Source: a filamentous cyanobacterium ESFC-1 (lineage in GTDB: Bacteria > Cyanobacteriota > Cyanobacteriia > Cyanobacteriales > Spirulinaceae). Taken from it: a DNA stretch of 46,765 nt. This document shows, piece after piece, positions 35,405 through 44,317 of this stretch. Both the position numbers and the translations under genes were made by a program. The stretch lies in contig KB904821.1 of NCBI GenBank assembly GCA_000380225.1, forward strand, positions 3,930,930-3,977,694. Reading direction: 5' to 3'. The notes beneath the pieces were generated by a model. The model was not told the origin of the DNA and ran no database searches. It was given only the letters and a program-made list of their open reading frames with translations. Numbering within the stretch: position 1 is the stretch's first letter; the number at the start of each line of letters is the position of its first letter.

Positions 35405-36225
35405 AAATAGCAATTATTGGCTGTGGTTATGTGGGAAAAGCCGTGGCCCAACTCTGGACAAATAATCCAGAAACTACGGTCACTGCAACCACAACTACCC
35501 CGGATAAAGTGGCGGACTTGAACGCGATCGCGAAATATGTTTTTATTCTCAAAGGGGACGACCCGGAAGCCCTACGAGCGGTTTTAGAAGACCAAGATGC
35601 TGTAGTTTTAGCTGTAGCCCCAAAAAGCGCCGAAGCCTACGAATCAGCTTATCTACACACCGCGAAAACCTTAGCTTCTGTCTTACCGGAATTTCCCAAT
35701 ATCAAGCAATTAGTTTATACCGGAAGTTACTCGGTTTATGGCAATCATAACGGTGAATGGGTCGATGAAAGTACCCCGGTTAAACCGAACAATTCCAAAA
35801 GCGAAATTCTAGCCGAAACCGAACAGGTTTTAATCAATGCTGCTAATACTAATTTAAACGTTTGTATTCTGCGTTTGGGGGGCATTTACGGGCCGAATCG
35901 AGAGTTGATTAAAATCTACGGTCGGGCTGCGGGACAAACTCGCCCTGGTAGTGGCAATGAGCCGAGTAATTGGATACATTTAGAGGATATTGTCGGGGCG
36001 ATTGACTTTGCGATTAATCAGGGTTTAGACGGGATTTATAATCTCGCAGACGATGACCGTTGTACTCGCGCAGAACTCACAGACAAGCTGTTTGCAAAGC
36101 ATAATTTACCTCCGATTACTTGGGATGCGTCGCAACCGAGTCAGCGTTCGAGTCAAGCCAAGGTTTCCAATCAGAAAATAAAAGATGCGGGGTATCAATT
36201 AAAGCATCCTAAATTGATGTTTTAG
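35401..36225 (+). CDS. NAD(P)-dependent epimerase/SDR-family protein
   Basis: The 274-residue protein is a Rossmann-fold extended SDR. GCGYVGKAVA near residue 7 is the dinucleotide motif. YTGSYSVYGNHNGEWVDEST at about 114-133 contains the Ser/Tyr pair (SxYG). LRLGGIYGPNR is the usual active-site loop of the epimerase family. There is no canonical Y-x3-K, so catalysis should be checked. It starts within the peroxidase gene by a 4-bp ATGA overlap. The substrate is unknown. Coupling to a peroxidase suggests redox or detoxification, but that is inference. Confidence 0.88.
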   Translation: MKIAIIGCGYVGKAVAQLWTNNPETTVTATTTTPDKVADLNAIAKYVFILKGDDPEALRAVLEDQDAVVLAVAPKSAEAYESAYLHTAKTLASVLPEFPNIKQLVYTGSYSVYGNHNGEWVDESTPVKPNNSKSEILAETEQVLINAANTNLNVCILRLGGIYGPNRELIKIYGRAAGQTRPGSGNEPSNWIHLEDIVGAIDFAINQGLDGIYNLADDDRCTRAELTDKLFAKHNLPPITWDASQPSQRSSQAKVSNQKIKDAGYQLKHPKLMF

Positions 36226-36780
36226 GTTATGGTAAAGCCGCTTAAAAAGCGATATATCGTTATTCCTATTAATTTTCCTCACCCCAAACCGCTCTCCACT
36301 CCCCTCATTTTCCTTCAACGTAAGGGGGAATAAGGAAAGATTAATTGTTATTAATTGGAGAGTCGGTAATTTTTTATTGAACATAATATCAAATCCGAAA
36401 AAATAACCACTATTTGAATATCCAGGTTTCTTACCTACTTACACGGTAAAGTTAAATTTTCTGCTAGAAATTGAGGTTCTAAAGCTTCACTAATTAAACG
36501 AATTTTATATTACTATCCTTGATATAGTATTTACATTTTGAACGTAAACTCAAATCTAAGTTTTTCTTAATAATATAAAATTGCTATGATCAAGGCAGAG
36601 CTTTGTTTTTTCGTTTCCAGGTATAACCTAGGAACGAGGTTTTAGGGTTCACATTTAATTTGTAACTACTATATAATCTAAAGTATGCCCAAAGAAAGCT
36701 TTGCCTTTATGCAAAACTTGAAGATAATCTTCCAAATCTCGCTCTGGTATTGATGCTGTCTAGAAAATGCTTATTGTACG
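36226..36780. other. 555-bp spacer, no gene, with a repeat-family relic
   Basis: It contains a degenerate copy of the CCTCACCCC palindrome family near 36277. A copy of the ACCTACTTACACGG element lies at 36421-36485, resembling the loop of the hairpin at 19.5 kb. The rest is AT-rich with no convincing open frame. Confidence 0.5.
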
Positions 36781-38100
36781 ATGAAAAAGAGAAACCGTCT
36801 CAAGCAAAACTCTCGTCGTTCCCGAAAACGTCAAAGACAGCGAGGGCGATTCCGTCTGACTTCTAACGCTTTGTCTCGTCCTTCCCATCTACCCGAAAGT
36901 AACCGTAATCTAACGACTTCTGAAGCACAAAATACCGAGTCTGAAGTTATTTTACCACCCCAAGACCGCGCGATCGCGCCCAACCCCAACAATTCCGATA
37001 CTGTTAAAACTCACGAATCAAAGTCAGCGTTAGAAACTAAAGCAGAATCCCCAGAAAAAGAAAGAGAAATGCCCTTAAAAAATCAATCTAATTCAGAAAT
37101 AGAAACACCCGCTATAGCAACTTCAGTACCCAATTCCCACCCAGAAAATATTATGTCAGAAATGAATTCAGATTCTTCCAATCCCACCGCAGAAACGACC
37201 CGTGTTATTGATAATCTTGAACCGCAAACTAATTCTTATACGTTTAAAAGCCATGAATGCGTTTATGATGTTTATAACGCCGAATCAAGCCAAACGCCCT
37301 TACTGTTAATTCATCCGATTGGGGTGGGTTTATCTCGACAATTTTGGGAAAGATTTTGTCAGCAATGGTACGCGACAGGACAAACCTTACCGATTTATAA
37401 TACTGACTTACTTGGCTGTGGAGAAAGCGACGCACCCCACCTCGCGTATTACTCAGAAGATTGGGCTGCACAACTCGAAAAGTTTGTGACAACAGTTATT
37501 AAAAAACCTGTTATTGTGGTGGTACAAGGCGCACTTTTTCCGGTCGCGGTAGAGTTGGTTAAAGTTGCCTCAGATTCCGTTAAAGCGATTGTCGCATCCG
37601 GGCCACCCGCTTGGGGATTAATTACTAAAGAAGCCCCATCCACTCAACAGAAATTACTGTGGAATTTGCTGTTTGATACTCCTTTGGGTAGTGCTTTTTA
37701 TCGCTATGCTCGTCGTCGTCAATTTCTCGAATCTTTCTCCATTCGTCAACTTTTTGCCACAGAAGAAGCGGTAGATGAAGAATGGCTAGAAATGCTGAAA
37801 TTTGGGTCAGCCGATATGAAAACTCGTTATGCGGTATTCTCGTTTTTAGCAGGATTTTGGCGCAAAGATTACGGGGACGCGATCGCGCAGATCGAACAAC
37901 CTGCTTTAATGTTATTTGGGGAAGGTGCATCCAGTATTGGCCGCCAGGGAGCCGCAGAAACGCCCCAGGAACGCCTCAAGGCTTATTTAGAGCATTTACC
38001 CCAAGGGGAGGGTAAACTCATTCCAGGGCGTAATGTGATGCCTTATGAAGCCCCAGAAACTTTTGTGGCTGCAACGGCTGAATTTGTTAACAGCCTCTAA
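36781..38100 (+). CDS. Alpha/beta-hydrolase-fold protein with a disordered Arg-rich leader, apparently catalytically inactive
   Basis: The protein has 439 residues. Residues 1-27 (MKKRNRLKQNSRRSRKRQRQ on) are strongly basic. Residues 28-150 are Ser/Thr/Asn/Glu-rich and probably disordered. The alpha/beta fold begins near 155: TPLLLIHPIGVGLSRQFWERF, TDLLGCGESDAPH, then the nucleophile strand VIVVVQGALFP. In the G-x-S-x-G elbow, position 251 is Ala instead of Ser. At the His position (usually GHxPHxExP) the sequence reads RNVMPYEAPE, with N418. Both catalytic residues therefore seem lost. A role as a binding or scaffolding protein is inference. Its stop codon lies in the start of dispersed-element copy 3. 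Confidence 0.8.
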   Translation: MKKRNRLKQNSRRSRKRQRQRGRFRLTSNALSRPSHLPESNRNLTTSEAQNTESEVILPPQDRAIAPNPNNSDTVKTHESKSALETKAESPEKEREMPLKNQSNSEIETPAIATSVPNSHPENIMSEMNSDSSNPTAETTRVIDNLEPQTNSYTFKSHECVYDVYNAESSQTPLLLIHPIGVGLSRQFWERFCQQWYATGQTLPIYNTDLLGCGESDAPHLAYYSEDWAAQLEKFVTTVIKKPVIVVVQGALFPVAVELVKVASDSVKAIVASGPPAWGLITKEAPSTQQKLLWNLLFDTPLGSAFYRYARRRQFLESFSIRQLFATEEAVDEEWLEMLKFGSADMKTRYAVFSFLAGFWRKDYGDAIAQIEQPALMLFGEGASSIGRQGAAETPQERLKAYLEHLPQGEGKLIPGRNVMPYEAPETFVAATAEFVNSL

Positions 38101-38270
38101 GGGGCAATCGGCAATCGGCTCCTCGGCAATCGGGGGGGAGGTGGGATGCAAGCCCCTCCAAAGGGGGTCAGAAACTTCTTGCTAGAGGGTAGACTCTATA
38201 AAAAGGCTCAACGCCAGACTATACTAGGGTTTCAGCCTCAAAAAGTAAAATTAAGTTTCACCGAGAGTCT
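38096..38270. repeat. Dispersed intergenic element, copy 3
   Basis: It starts CTCTAAGGGGC, overlapping the upstream stop codon. The core GTCAGAAACTT begins at 38167, followed by AGACTCTATAAAAAGGCTCA and AAGTTTCACCGAGAG. Just after it, CTCTAAGGG recurs (38269-38277), so both ends carry the same 9 bp. Confidence 0.8.
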
Positions 38271-38366
38271 CTAAGGGTTATGTTTACTCGTTATTAGTTA
38301 TTGGTTGTTTGTTGTTGGGTTTCACTTCGTTCTACAAGGGCCTACTCTGCTATTCAGAAATTATCC

Positions 38367-38390
38367 GTAGGGGCTGGGTTTCCCTGCCCA
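38367..38390. repeat. REP-like palindrome, single copy
   Basis: GTAGGGGCTGGGTTTCCCT followed by GCCCA is a near-copy of the sequence at 21100-21123 and the reverse complement of the pair at 14703-14757. The surrounding 38.27-38.58 kb otherwise shows only AT-rich short repeats and no gene. Confidence 0.65.
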
Positions 38391-38580
38391 ATAGTACATT
38401 AATATTTTGTAATATTTTTCTGGTACGATAACGGCATCAAATCGTAATTTTCCTTGGGTTGAGACTGTACGCGCGAAACCTCACCCCTACCGCAATTCAT
38501 AATTCATAACTCATAATTTGCAATTCCCCAGCACCCAGTAAATTACTATAGAGAAGTTGTTGCCACATATAAATTGAGCT

Positions 38581-39360
38581 ATGAGTTTGCGATTTTCTTC
38601 CCTGCGGACAATTTTGTTAGGGGTGGTTTTGGTTACGACGCTGTTGCTGTCCGGTTGCGTGCGTTATGAAGTGGGGGTAGATGTGCAGCGACAGTTTAAG
38701 GGTAAAATCACGCAGCATATTACCCTAGGAGAACAAATTACGAGCTTGAGTCCCGTTGAAGCGCAAAACTGGCTCAAAACTTTTGAAAACCGCGCCAAGA
38801 CCCTGCAAGGCAAAACCAAACGTCTCTCAGACCGGGAAATTGTGGTGACGATTCCCTTTGGCAATGGGGCAGAAATGGCGGAAAAATTCAATCAATTTTT
38901 TAACACCGCGCAACCCACCAATACCCCCGTTAATGACCCCGGTTTGGCCAATTTGTCCTCGACGATGACTTTAAAACAGCGTAACTTTTTATTGGCCGAT
39001 CGCGATCGCCTCAACCTTAACATTGATTTACGCGGTTTAGGCGTTCTCGCGAATCAAGAAACCCTGATTCTCAGTCCAGAAGCCCTTGTCAATCTTGAGT
39101 TTCGTCTCACAACTCCTTGGGGGGCCCGCAGTATTATTGCGAATATGCCTCGCGGCGTTTATCCCCCCGCGAAAAAAGCGGGAAATCAACTGATTTGGCA
39201 ACTCAAACCCGGTGAAATTAATCATCTTGAAGCGGTGTATTGGGTTCCCAGTTATCTGGCTTTGGGTGCGATCGCGATCGCGCTCCTCGTCATGTTAGGA
39301 TCGTACCTTAAATATAAGCAATTACCCTGGCAACCCGCCCCCACCGAAGCATCTAGTTAA
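38581..39360 (+). CDS. DUF3153-family lipoprotein
   Basis: The 259-residue cyanobacterial protein has a lipoprotein signal ending LLLSGC (C26 lipidated). An extracytoplasmic domain follows, starting VRYEVGVDVQRQFKGKITQHI, with many charged/hydrophobic alternations (RLSDREIVVTIPFGN, RLNLNIDLRGLGV). A single membrane helix lies near the C-terminus (about 222-243; VPSYLALGAIAIALLVMLG), then a short cytosolic tail. The lipid and the helix give two anchors. This matches DUF3153, whose function is not known. It starts at ATG 38581, about 30 bp after a possible TATAGA -10. A hairpin follows the stop. Confidence 0.85.
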   Translation: MSLRFSSLRTILLGVVLVTTLLLSGCVRYEVGVDVQRQFKGKITQHITLGEQITSLSPVEAQNWLKTFENRAKTLQGKTKRLSDREIVVTIPFGNGAEMAEKFNQFFNTAQPTNTPVNDPGLANLSSTMTLKQRNFLLADRDRLNLNIDLRGLGVLANQETLILSPEALVNLEFRLTTPWGARSIIANMPRGVYPPAKKAGNQLIWQLKPGEINHLEAVYWVPSYLALGAIAIALLVMLGSYLKYKQLPWQPAPTEASS

Positions 39361-39374
39361 GAGTTGTCATCCCT

Positions 39375-39407
39375 AGAAACCCAGTTTTTTCCTAGGACTG
39401 GGTTTCT
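39375..39407 (+). terminator. Hairpin after the DUF3153 gene
   Basis: AGAAACCCAGT (39375-39385) and ACTGGGTTTCT (39397-39407) are perfect 11-bp arms with an 11-base loop. A weak T-stretch follows. Bases 39375-39407 end 31 bases before the next ATG. Confidence 0.6.
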
Positions 39408-39437
39408 CAATTTAACCTCTGAAAAACTTGCCCAGGA

Positions 39438-40046
39438 ATGATCTTCTTTGATTTTTCAGATATTGCTGAAGCTAATCTCGATTATGCCAAATATTTAATG
39501 ATCGGTAACGATTATTTAGAGTTCGATACCGATCATCAGCTTACCCTGACTCACGACTTTTACGAGAAAGCCGAAGCCGATTTAGAAACGGAAAAGTATC
39601 CCTTTCGTTTATTTTGGATTAATATTTCTCTGGGTATCGAAATCTTAGCCAAAGCGGTTTTAATTCAGCATCAGATTGATATTTTTTCTAAAAAAGATGA
39701 CAAAGAATTTGAGCAAGGCAGTAAAGTCATCGTTCGTGAAAACGATTGGCTCAAAAGGGTATTAGAAGCTAAAGAAATTATTTATATCTCGCAAATTCAC
39801 ACCGGAACTGTCGGTCAACTGTATAAAAAATACTTTAAAAAACTGCGGCAAAAAGATATTATTTCCCTGGCAGAACTCAAATTAATCGAAGCGGGCTTAA
39901 AAACTCTTGCCAATTATCGCCGCAACAATGACTTACATTTTTATTTCAAGCGCAACGTTTTTATTAAAGAAAACGATTTAACCCAACAATATATTCCCCT
40001 AGTGAATTTATTACTCGATATCTTCAATCGTCCTCAACTTGTCTGA
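39438..40046 (+). CDS. HEPN-like protein, 202 residues
   Basis: The protein is helical and charged. The first helix pair (EKAEADLETEKYPFRLFW, then ISLGIEILAKAVLIQHQ) and the last (LKTLANYRRNNDLHFYFK) resemble the HEPN fold. The C-terminal R162-x4-H167 motif (RNNDLH) fits the catalytic R-x4-6-H of HEPN ribonucleases. Many HEPN proteins are toxin RNases paired with an MNT or antitoxin gene. None is adjacent here, since its neighbours are a DUF3153 lipoprotein and a membrane protein. The call is by pattern only. ATG 39438 lies directly after CAGGA, so the ribosome spacing is poor and the true start may differ. Confidence 0.5.
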   Translation: MIFFDFSDIAEANLDYAKYLMIGNDYLEFDTDHQLTLTHDFYEKAEADLETEKYPFRLFWINISLGIEILAKAVLIQHQIDIFSKKDDKEFEQGSKVIVRENDWLKRVLEAKEIIYISQIHTGTVGQLYKKYFKKLRQKDIISLAELKLIEAGLKTLANYRRNNDLHFYFKRNVFIKENDLTQQYIPLVNLLLDIFNRPQLV

Positions 40047-40117
40047 AATCAAAGCATTTGACCCCAAAGCTAAAACCCTGATTTATGACACACTTTCGAT
40101 TGCGAGAACTTTGAAAT

Positions 40118-40873
40118 TTAGGCTTGAATCTGACTAGGAGACTTTTTGAGGTGGAGGGGCATTTGCAAGGGCTTCGGGTTGGAGTTAGCTTGGGGTGTGC
40201 CGCCGAGGTGGTGTAAGCTGTCGAGTAAAGCATCTCTGGCGATCGCGTTGCTTTCTTGGGTTAACATTACACTAAAATACTCTTTGATTTGGCTCCGTAA
40301 GCCTGGGTTAACTCGGTGTTTCGCAGCAAGTCGAGTTAACTGACGAATGGCGATTAAGCGTTTTAACGAATCTGGGTCGGCTAAATCGCCTAAGTAAAGA
40401 TTATACAAATTTTCGTCGTTGTGGGACTGACGAGCCAGAATTTGCCACCCCAAGAGTCCGAGGGTTAATAAGGTGGCAAAGCCCTGTAAAATTGCGCCTG
40501 TAGCCAACCAGTGATTTTCACTGTGAGACCATAGGGTTGCTGCGAGGTAGGTTAAAAAGGCCGCAAATCCGCCACTACTCACCGCAATGGTAAAGGGACG
40601 ATGGGGGCTTTTGAGCCAGTTTTGGAGTTGCGAGCGATATTTGTGCAAATTGGTGTTTTGCAGACCGTAAACCCCTGTCATAATGGCGATTCCCGCAACG
40701 GTAGCCACAAAAAGCTGCCAATTCCAAAATCCGAGGAGGATTAGACCCAGTAAACACCACAAACCACCACGACTCCAACGTTTCGGACGTGAGCCATGAC
40801 GAAAACCCGGTTTAGGGGGTTTGGCCGTTAAGAGAAGAAGAAGTTGCTTTCGCCAGAATGACACCTGTGCCAC
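40118..40873 (-). CDS. Membrane protein of unknown function, armadillo-like C-terminus
   Basis: The 251-residue protein starts with GTG at 40873 (MAQVSFWRKQL), with AAAGGAAA upstream. Four predicted helices follow: 36-52 (LWCLLGLILLGFWNWQLF), 54-72, 93-112 (FTIAVSSGGFAAFLTYLA) and 124-145. Then comes a soluble domain from about 155 to 235 (ADPDSLKRLIAIRQLTRLAAKHRV, then RSQIKEYFSVML) with short helical repeats like an armadillo or HEAT stretch. The family looks cyanobacterial and its role is unknown. It is divergent from the beta-helix gene over a 303-bp AT-rich spacer. Confidence 0.7.
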   Translation of the reverse strand: MAQVSFWRKQLLLLLTAKPPKPGFRHGSRPKRWSRGGLWCLLGLILLGFWNWQLFVATVAGIAIMTGVYGLQNTNLHKYRSQLQNWLKSPHRPFTIAVSSGGFAAFLTYLAATLWSHSENHWLATGAILQGFATLLTLGLLGWQILARQSHNDENLYNLYLGDLADPDSLKRLIAIRQLTRLAAKHRVNPGLRSQIKEYFSVMLTQESNAIARDALLDSLHHLGGTPQANSNPKPLQMPLHLKKSPSQIQA

Positions 40874-41176
40874 AAAAATTTCCTTTTTTCAACGTTCTTA
40901 AAGGGGAAGAAAGCGATCGCCCAAGACGGATCGTATTTTACTAGGATACAGGCTTCGGTGACTTCTGTTGAGTTTTTCTTTGGCGATCGCCAGTTTTCCT
41001 GACTTTTTCCCTAAAGCAGGATTTCGCACGAATAGAGACATGGTATGCGATCGCGAGTCTTTTAAGTTGTAGTCTTCCTCACCTTTTACAAATTTTAGTT
41101 TTTATTAAACTCAGGTCAACTCTCTTTTGTTTGATAATTGTATTGAGTTACTTTCCAGATTTGCATCTACTTGATT
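40874..41176. other. 303-bp AT-rich divergent spacer
   Basis: It contains four GCGATCGC/CGATCGC sites and AT-rich stretches that probably hold divergent promoters. No gene or strong inverted repeat is visible. Confidence 0.4.
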
Positions 41177-44100
41177 ATGACCATTCAACAGATTATGGGT
41201 TTGGCTTTCATCAGGACGCGGTTACTCTTTCTTTCCCTTGGTCTCATTTTAATATGTCAACCTGCCGGGAGTAGCCAAACGCTTACTGAGGTGGGGTGGC
41301 AGCCAGAAACGATTACGCCTCGGTTTGGGGGGCAGTTTACGACAGGATCGGGTTTAAATAACCGCAGCAGTTATGGCAGTATTTACGGTTGGTTTCCCTT
41401 TTCGACAACAGCCACAACGGATTTAGGTTTTACAGAAACTCGTTTTAATTTTGATACAGACAACGGTGATTTTAGTAGTAATATTTTAATCGGTTATCGT
41501 CAAGCTTTACCAGATAATAATAGTATTTTCGGTACTTATTTAAGTTATGATTTTCACAATACAGGTAATGATAACTTTCAGCAAATCGGTGGCGGTTTAG
41601 AATGGTTAAGCCCTACTTGGGAAATGCGACTTAATGGTTATTTTCCGATTGGTAATCGTCGTCCTTTAGTCGCTACCCAATTAATTCCCCTGCAAACAAC
41701 TTTTAGTCAACCTCGCTTTCAAAATCAATTTTTAGCTATCGATCGACGAGACATTATTCAACAAAATCGCCTCTTTGAAGCCGCTTTAACGGGATTTGAT
41801 TTTGAAGTCGGAAAGTCCTTTTTACAATGGTCTGAGGTAGATTTGTGGGGCTATGTGGGAATGTATTTTTATGGGGGAGAGGGAACCGAAAGTTTTGGCG
41901 GTGTGCGATCGCGCTTGCTGATGCAATATAATCATAACTTTAATGCCAGCTTGACTCTACAATCTGATGGTAAGTTTGGCACAAATCTAATTTTTAGTAT
42001 CGGGATGAGTTGGGGAGGAGATCGCAAAGATCAACCCGAAACATCTTTACTACAAAAACTCGCTCAACCGATTTTTCGTCAAGATCGGATTACCCTTGAA
42101 ACGCAGCTTGAATCCGAGATTTTAGACACGACTCAACCCATTTTTCTAACTAATCCTATTACCCAACAGCCCTGGCGCTTTTTTCATGTTACTCCCGGTG
42201 GAAATAATGGCAATGGGACGCTAGAATCTCCCTTTAATTCTATCGTGACGGCGACTAATTCAACTCAGGGCGATCGCAACGAAATCATTTATGTTCAAAC
42301 GGGGACAAATCCGGGCTTATCGGGATTTACTATTCCTGATTTTGTCCAAATTTTATCAACTGGCCCTCAACAGTTTATTAATACAGTGGAGTTAGGACAA
42401 CTACAGCTACCCGGATCGGGAAATAATATTTTTCCTACGATTAACAATACAGTCAAGATGGGAAATAATACGGTTTTATCGGGTTTTACCATAACCGGGC
42501 AAAATAACCCTGGTGTTGTGATTGAAAATGTAGGAAATGCTGAAGTTCGCCATAATATTATCAACAGCAATCAAGTCGCCGGGATACAACTCAATAATAC
42601 AACAAATTTAATTCAGCTTCGTAATAATCAAATCACGGGTAATACCGTACCTGCGTTGATTGCAAATAATATTGAAAATGTCGTAATTGTGGGTAGTCAA
42701 CTTAATAGTTTTAATTCTGCCAGTAATGGGCTGACGCTCAATCAAATTCGTGGCAAGTTTGATTTGAGTAATACAACCTTAAATATTCGCCAACCTGCGA
42801 ATTATGGCGTTCAAGTTTCTCAAGTTACGGGAAGTGTTAACCTCACAGCAACACCTGGAAGTCAGATTCGCGGTGTTGGAATCGCGGGGGCAAGTTTGAC
42901 TGATAATACAACGTTTTCAGGGTTTATAATCGATGCCAATGGCAATGATGGCATTATTGCTAATAATGTTGGTAATTTAGGGATTATCAACAACCAAATT
43001 GTTAATGGTAATAATGGTATTAATATACAAGACAGTACGGGGGCGATCGCGATTGAGAGTAACCAAATTAATAACGTTACTAATGGCATAAACTTACAAA
43101 ATATTAATGCAGAATTTTCTATCAAGAGAAACCAAATTGAAGCAAGCAATAATGGGATTGCAGTGCAAAACTTGAATGATGCGATCGCGATTAACAATAA
43201 CCGCATGGCTAATAGTAATAACGGTATTGATATTCAAACAATTGCCGGAACAGCCGCGATCGCTAATAATGAAATTAGTAATATCACCAATAACGGTATT
43301 AATATCGGGATTCTCGATAATCTTGCAACTCTAACCATCAATAATAATCAAATTAGTCAAACTGGCGCTAACGGACGGGGTATTTCGATTGATGAAATGC
43401 AAACAAATGCCCAAGCTACAGTTAATATCAATAATAATCGTATCGCGAATATTGGCGACGAAGGTATTTATTTCAATGATATCCAAAACAACGCCAGAGC
43501 GAATATAACAATTGACAGTAATCTGATTGAAACAACAGGACAAGAAGGAATCCAAATAGATTTTATTGACGACAATGCGATCGCGAATATCACTGTTTCT
43601 GGGAATACCATCCGCGATACAGGTGCAAATCAAGAAGGAATCTATTTCAACGATATTCAAGATGATACTCAAGTTAATATTACCATTTCGGGTAATACAA
43701 TCGAACGAGTTGGCAGTCGCGCGATCGCATTCGATCTCATCGAAGTCAATGCCACTCCAACGATTACCATCGAAAATAATAAAATTGATACAACGGGAGA
43801 TCAAGGTATTTATTTCGACGATATCGAAAACTTTGTTAATGCTAAAGTTACGATTGCTAGAAACGCGATCGCGAATACCGGAGAAGACAGTATTCAATTC
43901 GATATTATCGAAAATGACGCAATCTTAAGCTTACAAATGATCAACAATACTCTGTCTAATTCTGCCCAAGATGGCTTAGAGATACAACATATTAGTAATA
44001 ACAATTTATGTTTAGTTTTAGCGGGGAATACCGCGACAGGAATTACCGGAAATGGCTTTAACCTCATAAGTGGTGGTGGAGGACAATTTCAAATTGTCGA

Positions 44101-44206
44101 GATCGCCAATATTGCAACCAACAATACAGGAACATTTAACCCGAACAACATTCCCATGAATCCTCTTTTTGCTAATGGTAACTTAGGGACATTGCCTTGT
44201 CCGTAA
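41177..44206 (+). CDS. Large exported protein: outer-membrane barrel-like domain plus right-handed beta-helix
   Basis: ATG 41177 gives 1009 residues. A signal peptide (about 1-33; FLSLGLILICQPAGSSQ) precedes ITPRFGGQFTTGSGLN. Residues ~45-300 alternate strands with Gly/aromatic ends (YGWFPFSTTATTDLGF, YRQALPDNNSIFGTYLSY, LNGYFPIGNRRPL), a beta-barrel resembling the inverse-autotransporter (intimin-type) domain. From ~335, PGGNNGNGTLESPFNSI begins a beta-helix with many NN and GI turns. From ~720 to 935 it has ~36-residue repeats alternating GIYFNDI-type and IxFDxI-type units. Only two Cys occur in the mature chain, near the end (NNNLCLVL and TLPCP), perhaps a cap disulfide. Function is probably adhesion or sugar handling, which is inference. 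Confidence 0.75.
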   Translation: MTIQQIMGLAFIRTRLLFLSLGLILICQPAGSSQTLTEVGWQPETITPRFGGQFTTGSGLNNRSSYGSIYGWFPFSTTATTDLGFTETRFNFDTDNGDFSSNILIGYRQALPDNNSIFGTYLSYDFHNTGNDNFQQIGGGLEWLSPTWEMRLNGYFPIGNRRPLVATQLIPLQTTFSQPRFQNQFLAIDRRDIIQQNRLFEAALTGFDFEVGKSFLQWSEVDLWGYVGMYFYGGEGTESFGGVRSRLLMQYNHNFNASLTLQSDGKFGTNLIFSIGMSWGGDRKDQPETSLLQKLAQPIFRQDRITLETQLESEILDTTQPIFLTNPITQQPWRFFHVTPGGNNGNGTLESPFNSIVTATNSTQGDRNEIIYVQTGTNPGLSGFTIPDFVQILSTGPQQFINTVELGQLQLPGSGNNIFPTINNTVKMGNNTVLSGFTITGQNNPGVVIENVGNAEVRHNIINSNQVAGIQLNNTTNLIQLRNNQITGNTVPALIANNIENVVIVGSQLNSFNSASNGLTLNQIRGKFDLSNTTLNIRQPANYGVQVSQVTGSVNLTATPGSQIRGVGIAGASLTDNTTFSGFIIDANGNDGIIANNVGNLGIINNQIVNGNNGINIQDSTGAIAIESNQINNVTNGINLQNINAEFSIKRNQIEASNNGIAVQNLNDAIAINNNRMANSNNGIDIQTIAGTAAIANNEISNITNNGINIGILDNLATLTINNNQISQTGANGRGISIDEMQTNAQATVNINNNRIANIGDEGIYFNDIQNNARANITIDSNLIETTGQEGIQIDFIDDNAIANITVSGNTIRDTGANQEGIYFNDIQDDTQVNITISGNTIERVGSRAIAFDLIEVNATPTITIENNKIDTTGDQGIYFDDIENFVNAKVTIARNAIANTGEDSIQFDIIENDAILSLQMINNTLSNSAQDGLEIQHISNNNLCLVLAGNTATGITGNGFNLISGGGGQFQIVEIANIATNNTGTFNPNNIPMNPLFANGNLGTLPCP

Positions 44207-44317
44207 CCTCAAAAAGCCAGTATTATCTGCCTTCATAAACATAAAAAAATTGATCGATTATCTCGGCAAAGATGTAATTTTCGCTACAATAAAATTCTAA
44301 TTTCCTGTTATCTTAAA

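Noticed and set aside
43331-43928. Long frames antisense and in a second frame within the beta-helix gene
   Set aside because: They are by-products of the repetitive, AT-rich repeat coding and have no start signals.
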